NCBI RefSeq assembly: GCF_000633395.1
Contig: NZ_AYMU01000061.1
Span: 1-33,030 of the forward strand
Direction of reading: 5' to 3'
Origin: Pseudomonas sp. PH1b
GTDB lineage: Bacteria; Pseudomonadota; Gammaproteobacteria; Pseudomonadales; Pseudomonadaceae
DNA: 33,030 nucleotides
The notes beneath the pieces were generated by a model that was not told the origin of the DNA, did no database searches, and saw only the letters and a program-made list of their open reading frames with translations. Shown here piece after piece: positions 5,433 to 13,462 of the stretch; position 1 is the first letter of the stretch, and every line of letters begins with the position of its first letter. A program made the position numbers and the translations under genes.

Positions 5433-7832
5433 ATGATGCGTTTTCGCTGCCTTCTGCTTATCGGCTGCCTGTGCCTTCCCTTGATAGGAGGTGCGGCCCC
5501 GGCGCCCCACGGCGCCACCGCGGCCTTGAGCCTTGAGCAGCGCCAATGGCTGGAGCAGCATCCCGAGCTGCGGGTGGGGTTGGTGTTGCAAGCCCCCTTC
5601 GCTCAATACGACCGGCGCCTGCAGCGCCTCTCCGGAGCCAACGTCGAGTTGATGCAGGCTTTGGCCAAGGCCCTGAGTATCGAACTCAGCTGGCGCAATT
5701 TTCCCGATCAGGCGCAGTTGGAAAGGGCCTTGCGCGACGGAGAAGTGGACATGGCCCCGGGCCTGACCCAGACCCCGGCCGGCCTGCGCCTATGGTTGTT
5801 CAGCGACCCCTACATGCGAGTGCCGCAATTGGTGGTGGGAGAGCGCAAGGGGGCGGGGGCCGTGGAGCTGGAGAAACTCGACAGTCAGGCCCGGGTCGCG
5901 GTGCGCATGCCCAGCGCCGTGGCCGACTACCTGCGCGTAACCTACCCCAACCTGAACCTGCAAGGCGTTCCCCTGGAGCGCCAGGCCTTGCAGTTGCTGT
6001 TGAGCCAGCAGGCCCGTTATGCCGTGGTGGATGAGGCGCAGCTCAGCCGGCTGTCCGCTGAGGCCGAGTTCAGCGGCCTGGCGGTGGTCGGGGATATTGG
6101 TCTGCCGCAGCTGTTGCGGGTGGCGACCCGCCGGGACTGGCCGGAGCTGGCCAGTATCGTCGAAAGGGCCCTGCACGCAATTCCGGCCAAGGAGCTGGAG
6201 CAGCTTCACAACCGCTGGTTGCAACCCAAGTACCCGCGGCTCAGCGAGTCGCCCGGGGTCTGGCAGAACATCAGCCTGCTGCTGGCAATCCTGTTGCTGG
6301 CCAGCCTGGCGCTGGTGTTTTGGTCGCGTCGTCAGCAGCGTGGCCTGGAGCTGCGCTTGCTGGCCGCGCGGGAAGACATTGCCCTGCGTGCCGCCAGTGA
6401 GGAAGCGCTGCGCCTGACCCAGTTCTCCATCGATCAGAGCACCGTGGGCATTCTCTGGGTCAACTGGGACAGTCATGTGCGCTATGCCAACCGGGCCGCC
6501 GAAGACATGCTCGGCTATCCGCCGGGTGGGGTGATCGACCGTCCGCTGATCGATTTCGAGCCCAACCTGCACATGGACCGTTGGCTCAACCTGTGGAAGC
6601 GCGCCCGGGCCAGCGAGGAGGGCGCGCAAAGTTTCGAGACCCAGTGCGTACGAGCGGATGGCAGCATCCTGCCGGCGGATGTGTCCCTGAGTTTCCTGCG
6701 GTTTCGCGACAGTGAGTACTTGGTGGTCTATCTCAACGATGTCACCGAACGACGTCGGGCCCTGGCGGCGCTGCGCGAGAGCGAGGCGCGCTTACAGGGT
6801 ATTGCGGCCAACGTCCCGGGGCTGGTGTTCCGCCTGGAGCGGGCCCCGGTCACCGGGCAGATCGACTTTGCCTACATCAGCGAGGGCAGTGAATCCCTGG
6901 TGGGCTACTCGCCGACGGTGCTGAGCCATCGCGACAAAGGCCTGCGCAGCCTGGTGCACCCGGATGACAAGGCCAGCTATCACCAGACCCAGGACCAGGC
7001 CCTGGACACCGACAGCGACTGGTCCTGGCAGGGGCGCATCCTGACCCGCCAGGGCCAGCAGCGCTGGGCCGAGATCAAGGCCATCACCCGGCGCCTGGAT
7101 GACGGTGCATTCGTCTGGGACGGTATCGTCTGGGACATCAGCGAAAGCAAGCGCATCGAACTGGAACTGGCCAGTTCTCGTGAGCAGTTGCGCGAGTTGT
7201 CGGCGCATCTGGAAAGCGTGCGTGAAGAGGAAAAGGCCCGCATTGCCCGGGAAGTCCATGACGAGCTGGGGCAGATGCTGACCGTACTCAAGCTGGAAAC
7301 GTCCATGTGCGAGCTGGCCTATGCCCAGCTCGACCCAGGCCTGCATGAGCGCCTGAACAGCATGAAGCGCCTGATCGCCCAGCTGTTTCAATTGGTACGG
7401 GACGTGGCCACGGCCTTGCGCCCGCCAATCCTTGACGCCGGCATTGCCTCGGCCATCGAATGGCAGGCCCGGCGTTTCGAGGCACGTACGCAGATTCCTT
7501 GCCTGGTCCAGGTGCCGGACAACCTGCCGCGCCTGAGCGATGCCAAGGCCATCGGCCTGTTTCGTATCCTTCAGGAAGCCCTGACCAATGTCATGCGCCA
7601 TGCCCAGGCGCATACTGTGGAACTGAGCCTGACCCTGGAAGCGGGCGAGTTGTGCATGAGCATCAGCGATGATGGCCTGGGGTTCGACACCGCTGCGGCA
7701 CGTCCGACTTCCTTTGGCCTGGTAGGCATGCGCGAGCGGGTACTGATCATGGGGGGCAGCCTGTCGCTGCACAGTGAGTCGGGCGAGGGCACCACCCTGA
7801 GCGTCCGGGTGCCCCTGGACCAACAACAATAA
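5433..7832 (+). CDS. agtS: AgtS-type sensor histidine kinase with periplasmic binding domain
   Basis: The sensor of a two-component system. Start 5433 (or 5436, the next codon) is chosen because a signal peptide (MMRFRCLLLIGCLCLPLIGG) then begins the protein; an earlier TTG at 5400 is less likely. Of about 799 residues, 30-265 resemble a family-3 solute-binding domain that would sense a small amine or amino acid in the periplasm. Then come one membrane span (about 279-299), two PAS domains (about 325-445 and 455-580), a short coiled coil, a HisKA_3 domain with phospho-acceptor H609 (REVHDELGQ) and a GHKL ATPase (EALTNVMRHAQ, DDGLGFD, GLVGMRER). agtR follows 13 bases later. In P. aeruginosa the same pair controls the adjacent 4-aminobutyrate/5-aminovalerate transporter. 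Confidence 0.88.
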   Translation: MMRFRCLLLIGCLCLPLIGGAAPAPHGATAALSLEQRQWLEQHPELRVGLVLQAPFAQYDRRLQRLSGANVELMQALAKALSIELSWRNFPDQAQLERALRDGEVDMAPGLTQTPAGLRLWLFSDPYMRVPQLVVGERKGAGAVELEKLDSQARVAVRMPSAVADYLRVTYPNLNLQGVPLERQALQLLLSQQARYAVVDEAQLSRLSAEAEFSGLAVVGDIGLPQLLRVATRRDWPELASIVERALHAIPAKELEQLHNRWLQPKYPRLSESPGVWQNISLLLAILLLASLALVFWSRRQQRGLELRLLAAREDIALRAASEEALRLTQFSIDQSTVGILWVNWDSHVRYANRAAEDMLGYPPGGVIDRPLIDFEPNLHMDRWLNLWKRARASEEGAQSFETQCVRADGSILPADVSLSFLRFRDSEYLVVYLNDVTERRRALAALRESEARLQGIAANVPGLVFRLERAPVTGQIDFAYISEGSESLVGYSPTVLSHRDKGLRSLVHPDDKASYHQTQDQALDTDSDWSWQGRILTRQGQQRWAEIKAITRRLDDGAFVWDGIVWDISESKRIELELASSREQLRELSAHLESVREEEKARIAREVHDELGQMLTVLKLETSMCELAYAQLDPGLHERLNSMKRLIAQLFQLVRDVATALRPPILDAGIASAIEWQARRFEARTQIPCLVQVPDNLPRLSDAKAIGLFRILQEALTNVMRHAQAHTVELSLTLEAGELCMSISDDGLGFDTAAARPTSFGLVGMRERVLIMGGSLSLHSESGEGTTLSVRVPLDQQQ

Positions 7833-7845
7833 TGAGGAGGCATGT

Positions 7846-8475
7846 GTGATCCGTGTACTGGTAGCCGAAGACCACACCATTGTCCGCGAAGGCATCAAGC
7901 AACTGATCGGCCTGGCCAAGGACCTGAGGGTGGTTGGCGAGGCGAGCAATGGCGAGCAGTTGCTGGACACCCTGCGCCAGGTGCCCTGCGAAGTGGTGCT
8001 GCTGGACATCTCGATGCCCGGGGTGAACGGCCTGGAGGCCATTCCGCGGATACGCGCACTGCACAATCCTCCGGCGATCCTGGTGCTGTCAATGCATGAC
8101 GAGGCGCAGATGGCTGCCCGAGCGCTGAAGATCGGCGCCGCCGGCTATGCCACCAAGGACAGCGACCCTGCGCTGTTGCTGACGGCGATTCGCAAGGTCG
8201 CATCCGGTGGTCGCTACATCGACCCGGACCTGGCTGACCGCATGGTCTTCGAGGTCGGTCTGACTGATGCCCGGCCCTTGCACTCGCTGCTTTCCGAACG
8301 TGAGTTCTCGGTGTTCGAACGCCTGGCCCAAGGGGCCAATGTCAACGACATTGCCCAGCAACTGGCCCTGAGCAGCAAGACCATCAGCACCCACAAGGCG
8401 CGGCTGATGCAGAAGCTCAACATCACCTCCCTGGCCGAACTGGTGAAGTACGCCATGGAGCACAAGCTGCTTTGA
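7846..8475 (+). CDS. agtR: AgtR-type NarL/FixJ response regulator
   Basis: The cytoplasmic DNA-binding partner of the preceding kinase. It starts at GTG 7846, set by a GAGGAGG site (7834-7840) five bases upstream. The 209 residues hold a receiver domain with acidic residues AED at 7-9 and phospho-acceptor D54 (VLLDISMPGVNG), the conserved lysine in ATKDSD, and a LuxR-type helix-turn-helix at about 143-205 (LSEREFSVFERLAQG, then SSKTISTHKARLMQKLNI). It is expected to act as a dimer on a dyad site; a candidate lies at 8723-8740, ahead of the transporter. In P. aeruginosa AgtR has also been linked to responses to peptidoglycan-derived GlcNAc. Confidence 0.9.
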   Translation: MIRVLVAEDHTIVREGIKQLIGLAKDLRVVGEASNGEQLLDTLRQVPCEVVLLDISMPGVNGLEAIPRIRALHNPPAILVLSMHDEAQMAARALKIGAAGYATKDSDPALLLTAIRKVASGGRYIDPDLADRMVFEVGLTDARPLHSLLSEREFSVFERLAQGANVNDIAQQLALSSKTISTHKARLMQKLNITSLAELVKYAMEHKLL

Positions 8476-8722
8476 GTGGGGGCGCGCGTAGGCTCTGAAG
8501 GCCGTCATTCTGTTGGCTGGATGGTGACTGTTTTTGCGCCGCTTTGCGGCCCAGCGGGAGCAAGCGCCCTCGCTACATTGGCTACGCCCCGGTTTCGGTG
8601 GCTCTTGTCAGGGCGTTGGCCGCTGCATATCCATTTACGACATCGCCACTTCCCGATCTTTGCCTGTTTTTGCGGCTTACAGCTCCAGGCTTGCCGCCGC
8701 TCTTGCCTGTTCCCGCCATCCT
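8476..8722. repeat. Intergenic region with degenerate REP-like sequence
   Basis: No gene is supported here. The stretch near 8535-8580 contains a GCCGC/GCGGC hairpin followed by CAGCGGGAGCAAGCGCCCTC, which resembles one arm of a Pseudomonas REP. The remaining bases are unassigned and have a different feel from coding sequence. PAO1 carries an additional binding-protein gene (PA0602) at this point, which is absent here. Confidence 0.35.
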
Positions 8723-8740
8723 TGTAGGGCAATCCCTACA
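8723..8740. promoter_or_regulatory. Candidate AgtR operator (18-bp palindrome)
   Basis: TGTAGGGCAATCCCTACA is a perfect 7-bp inverted repeat with a 4-bp centre. Its length and TGTA...TACA ends match the general form of NarL/FixJ-family sites such as the GacA box. It lies between agtR and agtA, 107 bp before the agtA start. That AgtR binds it is an inference. Confidence 0.5.
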
Positions 8741-8777
8741 CGTAACCTTCCAGACGGCTGAGGCGATTCTCTCCTAC

Positions 8778-8794
8778 CCCCCGATTTTCGGGGG
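8778..8794. promoter_or_regulatory. GC-rich stem-loop in the agtA leader
   Basis: CCCCCGA and TCGGGGG form a perfect stem with a TTT loop, 53 bp before the agtA start. It may be an operator half of the agtA promoter, a terminator for readthrough from agtSR, or a leader RNA element; nothing distinguishes these. Confidence 0.4.
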
Positions 8795-8847
8795 CTGCGG
8801 CCTCCACTAGGCTTGTTCCACAGCCGTCTAAAACAAAAGGTGTGGGT

Positions 8848-9972
8848 ATGAGCGAGGTCGATTCAAGCGCTGGGGGCAATGAGATTCTGGTCAGCTTTCG
8901 TGGTGTGCAGAAGAGCTACGACGGCGAGAACCTGATCGTCAAAGACCTCAACCTGGAAATTCGCAAAGGCGAGTTCCTCACCCTGCTGGGGCCGTCCGGT
9001 TCAGGCAAGACCACCAGCCTGATGATGCTGGCCGGTTTCGAAACCCCGACTGCCGGTGAGATCCAGCTGGCCGGCCGCTCCATCAACAATGTGCCTCCGC
9101 ACAAGCGCGACATCGGCATGGTGTTCCAGAACTACGCCCTGTTCCCGCACATGACCGTGGCCGAGAACCTGGGGTTTCCGCTGTCGGTGCGCGGCCTCAG
9201 CAAGACCGACATCAGCGAACGGGTCAAGCGGGTGCTGAGCATGGTCCAGCTGGACGCCTTCGCCCAGCGCTACCCGGCCCAGCTGTCCGGCGGCCAGCAG
9301 CAGCGGGTGGCCCTGGCCCGGGCCCTGGTGTTCGAGCCACAGCTGGTGCTGATGGACGAGCCCCTCGGCGCCCTCGACAAGCAACTGCGCGAACACATGC
9401 AGATGGAGATCAAGCACCTGCACCAGCGCCTGGGCGTGACTGTGGTCTACGTGACCCACGACCAGGGCGAAGCCTTGACCATGTCCGACCGGGTGGCGGT
9501 GTTCCACCAGGGCGAGATCCAGCAGATCGCTCCGCCGCGCACCCTCTACGAAGAACCGAAGAACACCTTCGTCGCCAACTTCATCGGTGAGAACAACCGC
9601 CTCAACGGTCGCCTGCATAGCCACAACGGTGAGCGTTGCGTGGTGGAGCTTGGCCGTGGCGAGAAAGTTGAAGCGCTGGCGGTGAATGTCGGCCAGATCG
9701 GCGAGCCGGTGACCCTGTCCATTCGTCCGGAACGGGTGAGTCTCAATGGCTCCAGCGAAAGTTGCGCCAATCGCTTCTCCGGCCGGGTCGCGGAATTCAT
9801 CTATCTGGGCGATCACGTCCGGGTGCGCCTGGAGGTCTGTGGCAAGGGCGACTTTTTCGTGAAACAGCCGATTGCCGAGCTCGATCCGGCGCTGGCGGTG
9901 GGCGACGTGGTTCCGCTTGGCTGGCAAGTCGAGCACGTTCGCGCGCTCGACCCGCTTTTAGAGGCGAATTGA
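8848..9972 (+). CDS. agtA: ABC transporter ATPase, AgtA (PotA-like)
   Basis: The cytoplasmic ATPase driving an importer of the polyamine/4-aminobutyrate class. Residues: Walker A GPSGSGKT (48-55), Q-loop in MVFQNYALFPH, signature LSGGQQQR (146-153), Walker B LVLMDEP, and H-loop YVTHDQGEAL. The C-terminal quarter (about 285-365) is a TOBE_2 regulatory domain as in PotA. The ATG at 8848 is preferred over GTG 8842 because AAAGG (8836-8840) is seven bases before it. The protein is 374 residues, as expected. agtB follows after 43 bases. Substrate assignment to 4-aminobutyrate/5-aminovalerate rests on gene order with agtSR, not on residues seen here. Confidence 0.9.
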   Translation: MSEVDSSAGGNEILVSFRGVQKSYDGENLIVKDLNLEIRKGEFLTLLGPSGSGKTTSLMMLAGFETPTAGEIQLAGRSINNVPPHKRDIGMVFQNYALFPHMTVAENLGFPLSVRGLSKTDISERVKRVLSMVQLDAFAQRYPAQLSGGQQQRVALARALVFEPQLVLMDEPLGALDKQLREHMQMEIKHLHQRLGVTVVYVTHDQGEALTMSDRVAVFHQGEIQQIAPPRTLYEEPKNTFVANFIGENNRLNGRLHSHNGERCVVELGRGEKVEALAVNVGQIGEPVTLSIRPERVSLNGSSESCANRFSGRVAEFIYLGDHVRVRLEVCGKGDFFVKQPIAELDPALAVGDVVPLGWQVEHVRALDPLLEAN

Positions 9973-10015
9973 TCGCCCCCCTGCAACACCAACCTGCACG
10001 TGGAGAACACAATAA

Positions 10016-11077
10016 ATGTTGAGATCCCTGAAATTCACCGCCCCCCTCAGCACCCTTGCTGTGGCACTGGGCATGCTGGGTGCGGCGCACGCGATGGCGG
10101 CGGGGCCGGACCTGACCGTGGTGTCCTTTGGCGGGGCGAACAAGGCGGCCCAGGTCAAGGCCTTCTATGCCCCTTGGGAAGCGGCGGGCAAGGGCAAGAT
10201 CATCGCCGGCGAATACAACGGCGAGATGGCCAAGATCAAGGCCATGGTCGACACCAAGAGCGTGTCCTGGGACCTGGTAGAAGTGGAGTCTCCGGAGCTG
10301 TCCCGCGGTTGTGACGAAGACATGTTCGAGCAGCTGGACCCGGCGCTGTTCGGCAATAACGAGGATTACGTCAAGGGCGCGATCCAGCCATGCGGCGTGG
10401 GCTTCTTCGTCTGGTCCACAGTGCTGGCCTACAACGCTGACAAACTCAAAGCGCCACCTGGCAGCTGGGCCGATTTCTGGGACACCAAGCAGTTCCCGGG
10501 CAAGCGCGGCCTGCGCAAGGGCGCCAAGTACACCCTGGAATTCGCCCTGATGGCCGATGGCGTCGCGCCCAAGGACGTGTACAAGGTGCTGGCCGGCAAG
10601 GACGGCCAGGATCGCGCCTTCAAGAAACTCGATGAACTCAAGCCCTACATTCAGTGGTGGGAAGCCGGCGCCCAGCCGCCGCAGTACCTGGCTTCCGGCG
10701 ACGTGGTCATGAGCTCGGCCTACAACGGCCGGATCGCTGCGGTGCAGAAGGAAAGCAACCTGAAAGTGGTATGGAACGGCGGTATCTACGACTTCGACGC
10801 CTGGGCCATTCCCAAGGGCCTGGACAAGACCCGTGCCGAAGCGGCGAAAAAATTCATCGCCTATTCGGTGCAACCGCAGCAGCAGAAGACCTATTCGGAA
10901 AACATTGCCTACGGCCCAGCCAATACCCAGGCCGTGCCGCTGCTGGCCAAGGACATTCTCAAGGACATGCCGACCACCCCGGAGAACATCGCCAACCAGG
11001 TGCAGATCGACGTCAGTTTCTGGGCTGACAACGGCGAGCAACTGGAACAGCGCTTCAACGCCTGGGCAGCCAAGTAA
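10016..11077 (+). CDS. agtB: Periplasmic substrate-binding protein AgtB (PotD-like)
   Basis: This protein captures the substrate in the periplasm and delivers it to the AgtCD permease. It is 353 residues with a clear signal peptide (about 1-30, ending LGAAHAMA). The mature part is a two-lobe SBP of the PotD/SBP_bac_8 type: it begins LTVVSFGGANKAAQVKAFY and has the hinge-region motif GVGFFVWSTVLAYNADK typical of the class. GGAG lies eight to ten bases before the ATG. A REPIN separates it from agtC, a common arrangement that can lower expression of downstream permeases relative to the abundant binding protein. Confidence 0.9.
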   Translation: MLRSLKFTAPLSTLAVALGMLGAAHAMAAGPDLTVVSFGGANKAAQVKAFYAPWEAAGKGKIIAGEYNGEMAKIKAMVDTKSVSWDLVEVESPELSRGCDEDMFEQLDPALFGNNEDYVKGAIQPCGVGFFVWSTVLAYNADKLKAPPGSWADFWDTKQFPGKRGLRKGAKYTLEFALMADGVAPKDVYKVLAGKDGQDRAFKKLDELKPYIQWWEAGAQPPQYLASGDVVMSSAYNGRIAAVQKESNLKVVWNGGIYDFDAWAIPKGLDKTRAEAAKKFIAYSVQPQQQKTYSENIAYGPANTQAVPLLAKDILKDMPTTPENIANQVQIDVSFWADNGEQLEQRFNAWAAK

Positions 11078-11087
11078 CCACCTTCTG

Positions 11088-11178
11088 TTGTAGGAGCGGG
11101 CTCGCCCGCGAAGGCGTCATCAGCTGCACCATCGGTGCCGGCTGATGCGCCTGGCTCGCGGCCACGCCCGCTCCTGCC
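11088..11178. repeat. REPIN (two inverted REP sequences) between agtB and agtC
   Basis: One REP arm (TGTAGGAGCGGGCTCGCCCG and following CGAAGG, 11088-11114) and an inverted one (about 11151-11178, reading GCAGGAGCGGGCGTGGCCGC on the minus strand) flank a spacer with its own hairpin, CATCAGC/GCTGATG enclosing GCACC/GGTGC. This is the usual form of a Pseudomonas REP doublet mobilised by a RAYT transposase; no RAYT gene is in the window. Confidence 0.88.
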
Positions 11179-11220
11179 GCCGGTGGTTTGTATTCGAAAG
11201 ATCGATTCGCGGAGTTTGTC

Positions 11221-12468
11221 ATGTCCCTCACCGTTCCCCTGAACGCGGTCGCCGGTCCGACCCTGAAGCAGCGGCTGGCCCGTGCCGAGCGGGTCAACCG
11301 CTGGAAGGCCCAGGCGCTGATCGCGCCCCTGGTGCTGTTTCTGCTGCTGGTGTTCCTGGTACCGATCGTGGCGCTGTTGTACAAGAGCGTCGGCAACCCG
11401 GAAGTGGTCGGCGGCATGCCGCGTACCGTGGTGGCGGTGAGTGCCTGGGACGGGCGTGGCCTGCCCGCCGAAGAGGCCTACAAAGCCTTGAGCGAAGACC
11501 TGGCGGATGCCCGCAAGAATCAGACCCTGGGCGACCTGTCCAAACGCCTGAACATGGAGTTGGCCGGCTACCGCAGCCTGCTGACCAAGACCGCTCGCGC
11601 CCTGCCGTTCAAGGCCGAGCCCGAATCCTATAAAGAAGCCATGGAAAGCCTGGATGAGCGCTGGGGCGACCCGGCCTACTGGCAGGCGATCCGCCGCAAC
11701 ACCAGCAGCCTGACCCCGTACTACCTGCTGGCGGCGGTGGACCATCGCATCGACGACCTGGGTGAACTGGCCCCGGCCACCCCGGACCAGTCCATCTACC
11801 TGGACATCTTCGCCCGCACCTTCTGGATGGGCCTGGTGATCACCGCCATCTGCCTGGCCCTGGCCTATCCCCTGGCGTACCTGCTGGCCAACCTGCCGGC
11901 GCGCAAGAGCAACCTGCTGATGATCCTGGTGCTGCTGCCGTTCTGGACCTCGATCCTGGTGCGGGTAGCGGCCTGGATCGTGCTCCTGCAGTCCGGCGGC
12001 CTGATCAATGGCGCGCTGCTGGCCATGGGGGTGATCGACAAGCCCCTGGAACTGGTGTTCAACCGCACCGGGGTCTACATCTCCATGGTGCACATCCTGC
12101 TGCCGTTCATGATCCTGCCGATCTACAGCGTGATGAAAGGCATCTCGCCGACCTACATGCGTGCAGCGATTTCCCTGGGCTGTCATCCGTTCGCCAGCTT
12201 CTGGCGGGTGTACTTCCCGCAGACCTATGCCGGCGTTGGCGCCGGGTGCCTGCTGGTGTTCATCCTGGCGATTGGTTACTACATCACCCCGGCGCTGCTG
12301 GGCAGCCCGAACGACCAGATGGTCAGCTACTTCGTCGCCTTCTACACCAACACCAGTATCAACTGGGGCATGGCCACGGCCCTGGGCGGCCTGCTGTTGC
12401 TGGCGACCATCGTGCTCTATCTGATTTACAGCTGGCTGGTGGGCGCCAGTCGCCTGCGCCTGAGCTAA
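11221..12468 (+). CDS. agtC: ABC transporter permease AgtC (PotB-like)
   Basis: The first inner-membrane permease of the importer, 415 residues. ATG 11221 is chosen because GGAG stands about six bases before it. The first span is at residues about 34-58 (LIAPLVLFLLLVFLVPIVALL). About 140 mostly polar residues follow (60-195), then five further spans in a BPD_transp_1 domain. The EAA-type cytoplasmic loop is in AAISLGCHPFASFWRVYFPQ. The long insert after the first span is larger than in E. coli PotB and would face the periplasm, where it could contact AgtB; that role is inferred. agtD begins 13 bases later. Confidence 0.9.
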   Translation: MSLTVPLNAVAGPTLKQRLARAERVNRWKAQALIAPLVLFLLLVFLVPIVALLYKSVGNPEVVGGMPRTVVAVSAWDGRGLPAEEAYKALSEDLADARKNQTLGDLSKRLNMELAGYRSLLTKTARALPFKAEPESYKEAMESLDERWGDPAYWQAIRRNTSSLTPYYLLAAVDHRIDDLGELAPATPDQSIYLDIFARTFWMGLVITAICLALAYPLAYLLANLPARKSNLLMILVLLPFWTSILVRVAAWIVLLQSGGLINGALLAMGVIDKPLELVFNRTGVYISMVHILLPFMILPIYSVMKGISPTYMRAAISLGCHPFASFWRVYFPQTYAGVGAGCLLVFILAIGYYITPALLGSPNDQMVSYFVAFYTNTSINWGMATALGGLLLLATIVLYLIYSWLVGASRLRLS

Positions 12469-12481
12469 GGAGAAAATCGAA

Positions 12482-13306
12482 ATGCTGAGCCCCTACATGT
12501 CGCCCGTCGAGCGGGTCTGGTTCTACAGCTTGCGGATTCTCTGCGGCCTGATCCTGTTGTTCCTGGTATTGCCGGTGCTGGTGATCATCCCGCTGTCGTT
12601 CAACTCGGGGAGCTTCCTGGTGTACCCGCTGCAGGGCTTCTCGCTGCACTGGTACCAGGACTTCTTCGCCTCCGCCGAATGGATGCGCGCGCTGAAGAAC
12701 AGCATCATTGTTGCTCCGGCTGCGACCTTGCTGGCGATGGTCTTCGGCACCCTGGCGGCCATTGGCCTGACCCGCGGCGATTTTCCCGGCAAGGCGCTGG
12801 TCATGGCCCTGGTGATTTCGCCCATGGTGGTGCCAGTGGTGATCATCGGCGTTGCCAGCTACCTGTTCTTCGCGCCGCTGGGCATGGGCAACAGCTTCTT
12901 CTCGCTGATCATCGTGCACGCGGTGCTGGGGGTGCCCTTTGTGATCATCACTGTGTCGGCGACCCTGCAGGGGTTCAATCACAACCTGGTACGCGCGGCT
13001 GCCAGCCTGGGAGCTTCGCCGCTGACGACGTTCCGCCGGGTGACCTTGCCGCTGATCGCCCCCGGGGTCATCAGTGGCGCGCTGTTCGCCTTCGCCACCT
13101 CGTTCGATGAGGTGGTGGTGACCCTGTTCCTCGCAGGTCCTGAGCAAGCCACCCTGCCGCGGCAGATGTTCAGCGGGATTCGCGAGAACCTCAGCCCCAC
13201 CATTGCGGCCGCGGCCACGCTGCTGATCGCTTTCTCGGTGGTCCTGCTGCTGACCCTGGAATGGCTGCGCGGGCGCAGTGAGAAGCTGCGTACCGCTCAG
13301 GTCTGA
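12482..13306 (+). CDS. agtD: ABC transporter permease AgtD (PotC-like)
   Basis: The second inner-membrane permease, 274 residues with six predicted spans (the first at about 18-40, ILCGLILLFLVLPVLVIIPL). The EAA loop is AAASLGASPLTTFRRVTLP. A GGAG site precedes the ATG at suitable spacing. It completes a one-ATPase, one-binding-protein, two-permease importer. The stop is followed by a hairpin at 13329-13371 and then the dehydrogenase gene, so the latter may be co-transcribed only in part. Confidence 0.9.
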   Translation: MLSPYMSPVERVWFYSLRILCGLILLFLVLPVLVIIPLSFNSGSFLVYPLQGFSLHWYQDFFASAEWMRALKNSIIVAPAATLLAMVFGTLAAIGLTRGDFPGKALVMALVISPMVVPVVIIGVASYLFFAPLGMGNSFFSLIIVHAVLGVPFVIITVSATLQGFNHNLVRAAASLGASPLTTFRRVTLPLIAPGVISGALFAFATSFDEVVVTLFLAGPEQATLPRQMFSGIRENLSPTIAAAATLLIAFSVVLLLTLEWLRGRSEKLRTAQV

Positions 13307-13328
13307 GTCACCGAGCCCTGAACCCTTT

Positions 13329-13371
13329 GCAGCCATTGCCGCCGAACACGGCCGTGGCTGCGGCATGGGGG
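13329..13371 (+). terminator. Possible terminator/attenuator hairpin after agtD
   Basis: GCAGCCA (13329-13335) pairs with TGGCTGC (13365-13371), with additional GC pairs inside. No T-run follows, so strong termination is not assured. Confidence 0.35.
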
Positions 13372-13462
13372 GGCTGTGCATTCGTCTGCTGAATAGGCGA
13401 CAACCGATAATCCCCAGCTACTCTTGTGCCAGCTCTCACCTTCTATATAAGAGGCTGCGCAC

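Noticed and set aside
6792..8066. Long minus-strand frame over agtS and agtR
   Set aside because: It shadows a fully assigned kinase and regulator on the plus strand and arises from GC-rich third positions.
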